From Nitrospira sp. BO4 (GTDB taxonomy: Bacteria; Nitrospirota; Nitrospiria; Nitrospirales; Nitrospiraceae), in NCBI GenBank assembly GCA_030144965.1, contig JAMPUU010000017.1, positions 186,001 through 250,000 of the forward strand: 64,000 nt of DNA, written 5' to 3'. The notes beneath the pieces were generated by a model. That model worked only from the letters and a program-made list of their open reading frames with translations, was not told where the DNA came from and did no database searches. Positions 62,235 to 64,000 of the stretch are shown piece after piece. Each line of letters opens with the position of its first letter. Position 1 is the stretch's first letter. The position numbers and the translations under genes are program-made.

Positions 62235-62387
62235 CAGGGACCTTTACATGATTTCTCAACTAAGAACCGGCTTTCAGCTCCAGAACCGTTGCTTTATACT
62301 AAGGATGATTTCCCTTGTCAATGCGATCGATGAGACCGCATCGCAAGGGAGAACCACTGCGACGGCTTAAGGACTTTGCGACGCGGT

Positions 62388-63548
62388 ATGTTTCGAACGA
62401 GACTCCAGCAGCTCGCGGACCAATCGTTATTGCGCAGCTTATCGCCATTGGAATCGGCCACGGGACCGACCGTCCGATATGCCGGACGTGAGATCATCTT
62501 GCTCTCCTCGAATGACTACCTCGGACTTTCAACACATCTGGAAGTGATACGCGCCGCAATCGAGGCCACCGAACAATATGGCACCGGGTCAGGAGCGTCG
62601 CGCCTGATCAGTGGAACGCTCCCCCCCCATGCGCGCCTGGAAGCCGCTCTCGCAACCTTCAAAGGAACCGAAGCCGCCCTCCTCTTTGGGGCCGGTTATT
62701 TGGCGAACCTCGGCGTCATCCCCAATCTCATCGCACGTGGAGGCCTCATTCTGGCGGATCGATTGTGTCATGCCAGTCTGATCGATGGCTGCCGGTTGAG
62801 CCATGCTGATTTCCGCGTATTCCGCCATCTCGACTGTGCTCATGTCGAGTCATTGCTTCGGCGACGAAGCACGAATCGCCCCACGCTCATCATCACGGAG
62901 GGGCTGTTCAGCATGGACGGCGACCTTGCGCCGTTACCCGACTTGGTGTCACTGGCCGAGCGATACGGCGCAATGTTGTATGTCGACGATGCCCATGGGA
63001 CCGGCATCATGGGGCCGACCGGTCGAGGCACGATCGAACATTTCGGCCTGGAACAACGGATCCCCTTTCATATGGGGACGCTCAGTAAGGCGCTCGGCAA
63101 CCACGGCGCCTACGTGGTCGGCCCCAACGACCTCATTCAGTATTTGATCAACACAACCCGTCCGTTCATTTTTACAACGGCTCTTCCGCCGGCCATCGCG
63201 GCGGCCGCGTCGGCTGCGTTGGATGTCATTCAACATGAGCCGGAACGTCGGGCGCGGCTCTGGTCGAATCGACAACGGTTGTTCAATGGACTGTTGCGCC
63301 TCGGTTTTCGTATGACTCAGACTGTCGGTCCCATACTGCCTGTTCTGGTGGGTGGTGCGGCCAATGCGTCCGCGCTAGCCGAACAGCTACTCTCTCACGG
63401 AATTTACGCCCCCGCCATTCGCCCCCCGACAGTGCCCGACGGAACCAGCCGGATACGATTCACGGTGACGTCGGAGCATACCGCCGATCAGATCGACGAA
63501 GCGCTTCGCGTGCTGGACATCACGGGCCGCGCGACAGGGCTCCTGTAG
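62388..63548 (+). CDS. bioF: 8-Amino-7-oxononanoate synthase
   Basis: A 386-residue PLP enzyme that condenses pimeloyl-ACP with alanine in biotin synthesis. Family marks are EIILLSSNDYLGLSTHLEVI, YGTGSGASRLISGTLPPHAR, ILADRLCHASLIDGCRLSHA, LYVDDAHGTGIMGPTGRGTI and the PLP lysine in MGTLSKALGNHGAYVVG near residue 235. ATG 62388 is the probable start; TTG 62376 is possible but too close to the AAGGA. It may instead act in a related α-oxoamine synthase reaction. No other bio gene is visible here, though pilT follows on the same strand. Confidence 0.92.
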   Translation: MFRTRLQQLADQSLLRSLSPLESATGPTVRYAGREIILLSSNDYLGLSTHLEVIRAAIEATEQYGTGSGASRLISGTLPPHARLEAALATFKGTEAALLFGAGYLANLGVIPNLIARGGLILADRLCHASLIDGCRLSHADFRVFRHLDCAHVESLLRRRSTNRPTLIITEGLFSMDGDLAPLPDLVSLAERYGAMLYVDDAHGTGIMGPTGRGTIEHFGLEQRIPFHMGTLSKALGNHGAYVVGPNDLIQYLINTTRPFIFTTALPPAIAAAASAALDVIQHEPERRARLWSNRQRLFNGLLRLGFRMTQTVGPILPVLVGGAANASALAEQLLSHGIYAPAIRPPTVPDGTSRIRFTVTSEHTADQIDEALRVLDITGRATGLL

Positions 63549-63667
63549 TCTTCATCTCAACTGGCTCGCACCTTCCGCCTATTTTCTTGCTTTCCGGGTT
63601 TGCTATGGCATGATGCACAAGAGATTTTTGTCGCGCGTTCTATCCATATCACTGAGGATTTCGGGCA

Positions 63668-64000
63668 ATGGATATTTCCAAGCTCCTTACGTTTTCCGTC
63701 AAGGAGGGCGCCTCCGACTGCCATATCAGTGCCGGAGAACCTCCCATGATTCGTATTCACGGCGATCTGAAAAAGCTCGATCACCCTTCCCTCACCCCCG
63801 ATGAAACGCATGCGCTGATCTACGACATGATGAACGATTCCCAGCGGAAGAACTTCGAAGAAAAGCGTGAATGTGACTTTTCCTTCGAACTCGGCGATAT
63901 CGCCCGTTTCCGCGTCAACGTCTTCGTGCAACAACGTGGATTGGGCGCCGTGTTTCGGAACATTCCGACCACCATTCTTCCGCTGGAAAAACTGGGGATG
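63668..64000 (+). CDS. pilT: Type IV pilus retraction ATPase PilT (N-terminal part, cut by the window end)
   Basis: The first 111 residues are visible; the catalytic part lies beyond the window. The opening MDISKLLTFSVKEGASDCHI then SAGEPPMIRIHGDL is the PilT/PilU N-domain signature, followed by FEEKRECDFSFELGDIARFR and VNVFVQQRGLGAVFRNIPTT with ILPLEKLGM, leading toward the RecA-like core. PilT drives pilus depolymerisation and twitching motility, which fits the pilin gene 11.6 kb upstream. PilU is the alternative identity. Confidence 0.9.
   Translation, partial: MDISKLLTFSVKEGASDCHISAGEPPMIRIHGDLKKLDHPSLTPDETHALIYDMMNDSQRKNFEEKRECDFSFELGDIARFRVNVFVQQRGLGAVFRNIPTTILPLEKLGM

Overview
The window reads as a chromosomal segment of a Nitrospira-like bacterium (phylum Nitrospirota). 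This is inference from the overall protein character, from the mix of σ54/PEP-CTERM-type regulator, sulfite dehydrogenase and type IV pilus genes, and from two short palindromic intergenic repeats of a kind I associate with Nitrospira genomes. No rRNA, tRNA, CRISPR array, prophage or intact insertion sequence was found. Genes are dense, lie on both strands and are mostly housekeeping.

Layout. 1-5 kb: the start of a TerC-type membrane protein, a receiver-less σ54 activator of the PrsR (PEP-CTERM-box) type, a strong σ54 promoter before a small unknown gene, a secreted YD-repeat-like protein and three small membrane proteins. 5-9.4 kb: hemerythrin-like protein, release factor 3, a Sel1-repeat protein, a DUF202 protein. 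9.4-12.7 kb: a tight three-gene minus-strand operon that looks like lysine catabolism (lysine 6-dehydrogenase/saccharopine dehydrogenase family, 2-aminoadipate semialdehyde dehydrogenase, and a VOC protein resembling 2-oxoadipate dioxygenase/decarboxylase). 12.7-22 kb: redox and stress proteins (FAD-Rieske oxidoreductase, aldo/keto reductase, DUF488, animal-type heme peroxidase, BaiN-type flavoprotein, coiled-coil lipoprotein, ferritin-like protein). 22-26.6 kb: accA and dnaE. 27-31.4 kb: OsmC, HAD phosphatase, SoxC-like molybdoenzyme with its cytochrome c, an SDR and an RsbRD-like protein.

31.7-46 kb: purH, purD, a lipoprotein, an FmdB zinc ribbon, the rsmD-coaD-aminotransferase operon, a 57-residue zinc-ribbon protein, radC, an EF-G paralogue with a decayed G domain, an HtrA/DegP protease, a TrkA-C protein, a TtuA-like tRNA thiolase and a DnaJ with half the usual zinc finger. 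46-48.5 kb: Spy-like periplasmic protein and ilvD. 48.5-52 kb: a type IV pilus module (ABC permease, ABC ATPase, a TPR protein with a GspG-like tail, and a pilA-type pilin with a σ54-type promoter). 52.4-64 kb: TPR lipoprotein, dnaB, hisZ, serA with an AGT-family aminotransferase, an MltD-type lytic transglycosylase, a YfgM-like protein, bioF and the beginning of pilT.

The most distinctive points are the orphan PrsR-like activator beside a consensus σ54 promoter, the compact lysine-degradation operon, the GTPase-defective EF-G paralogue, the PilH/PilI-like ABC transporter beside pilA, and the palindromic repeat elements. Every functional call rests on reading sequence motifs and recalled family knowledge; no database search was possible.
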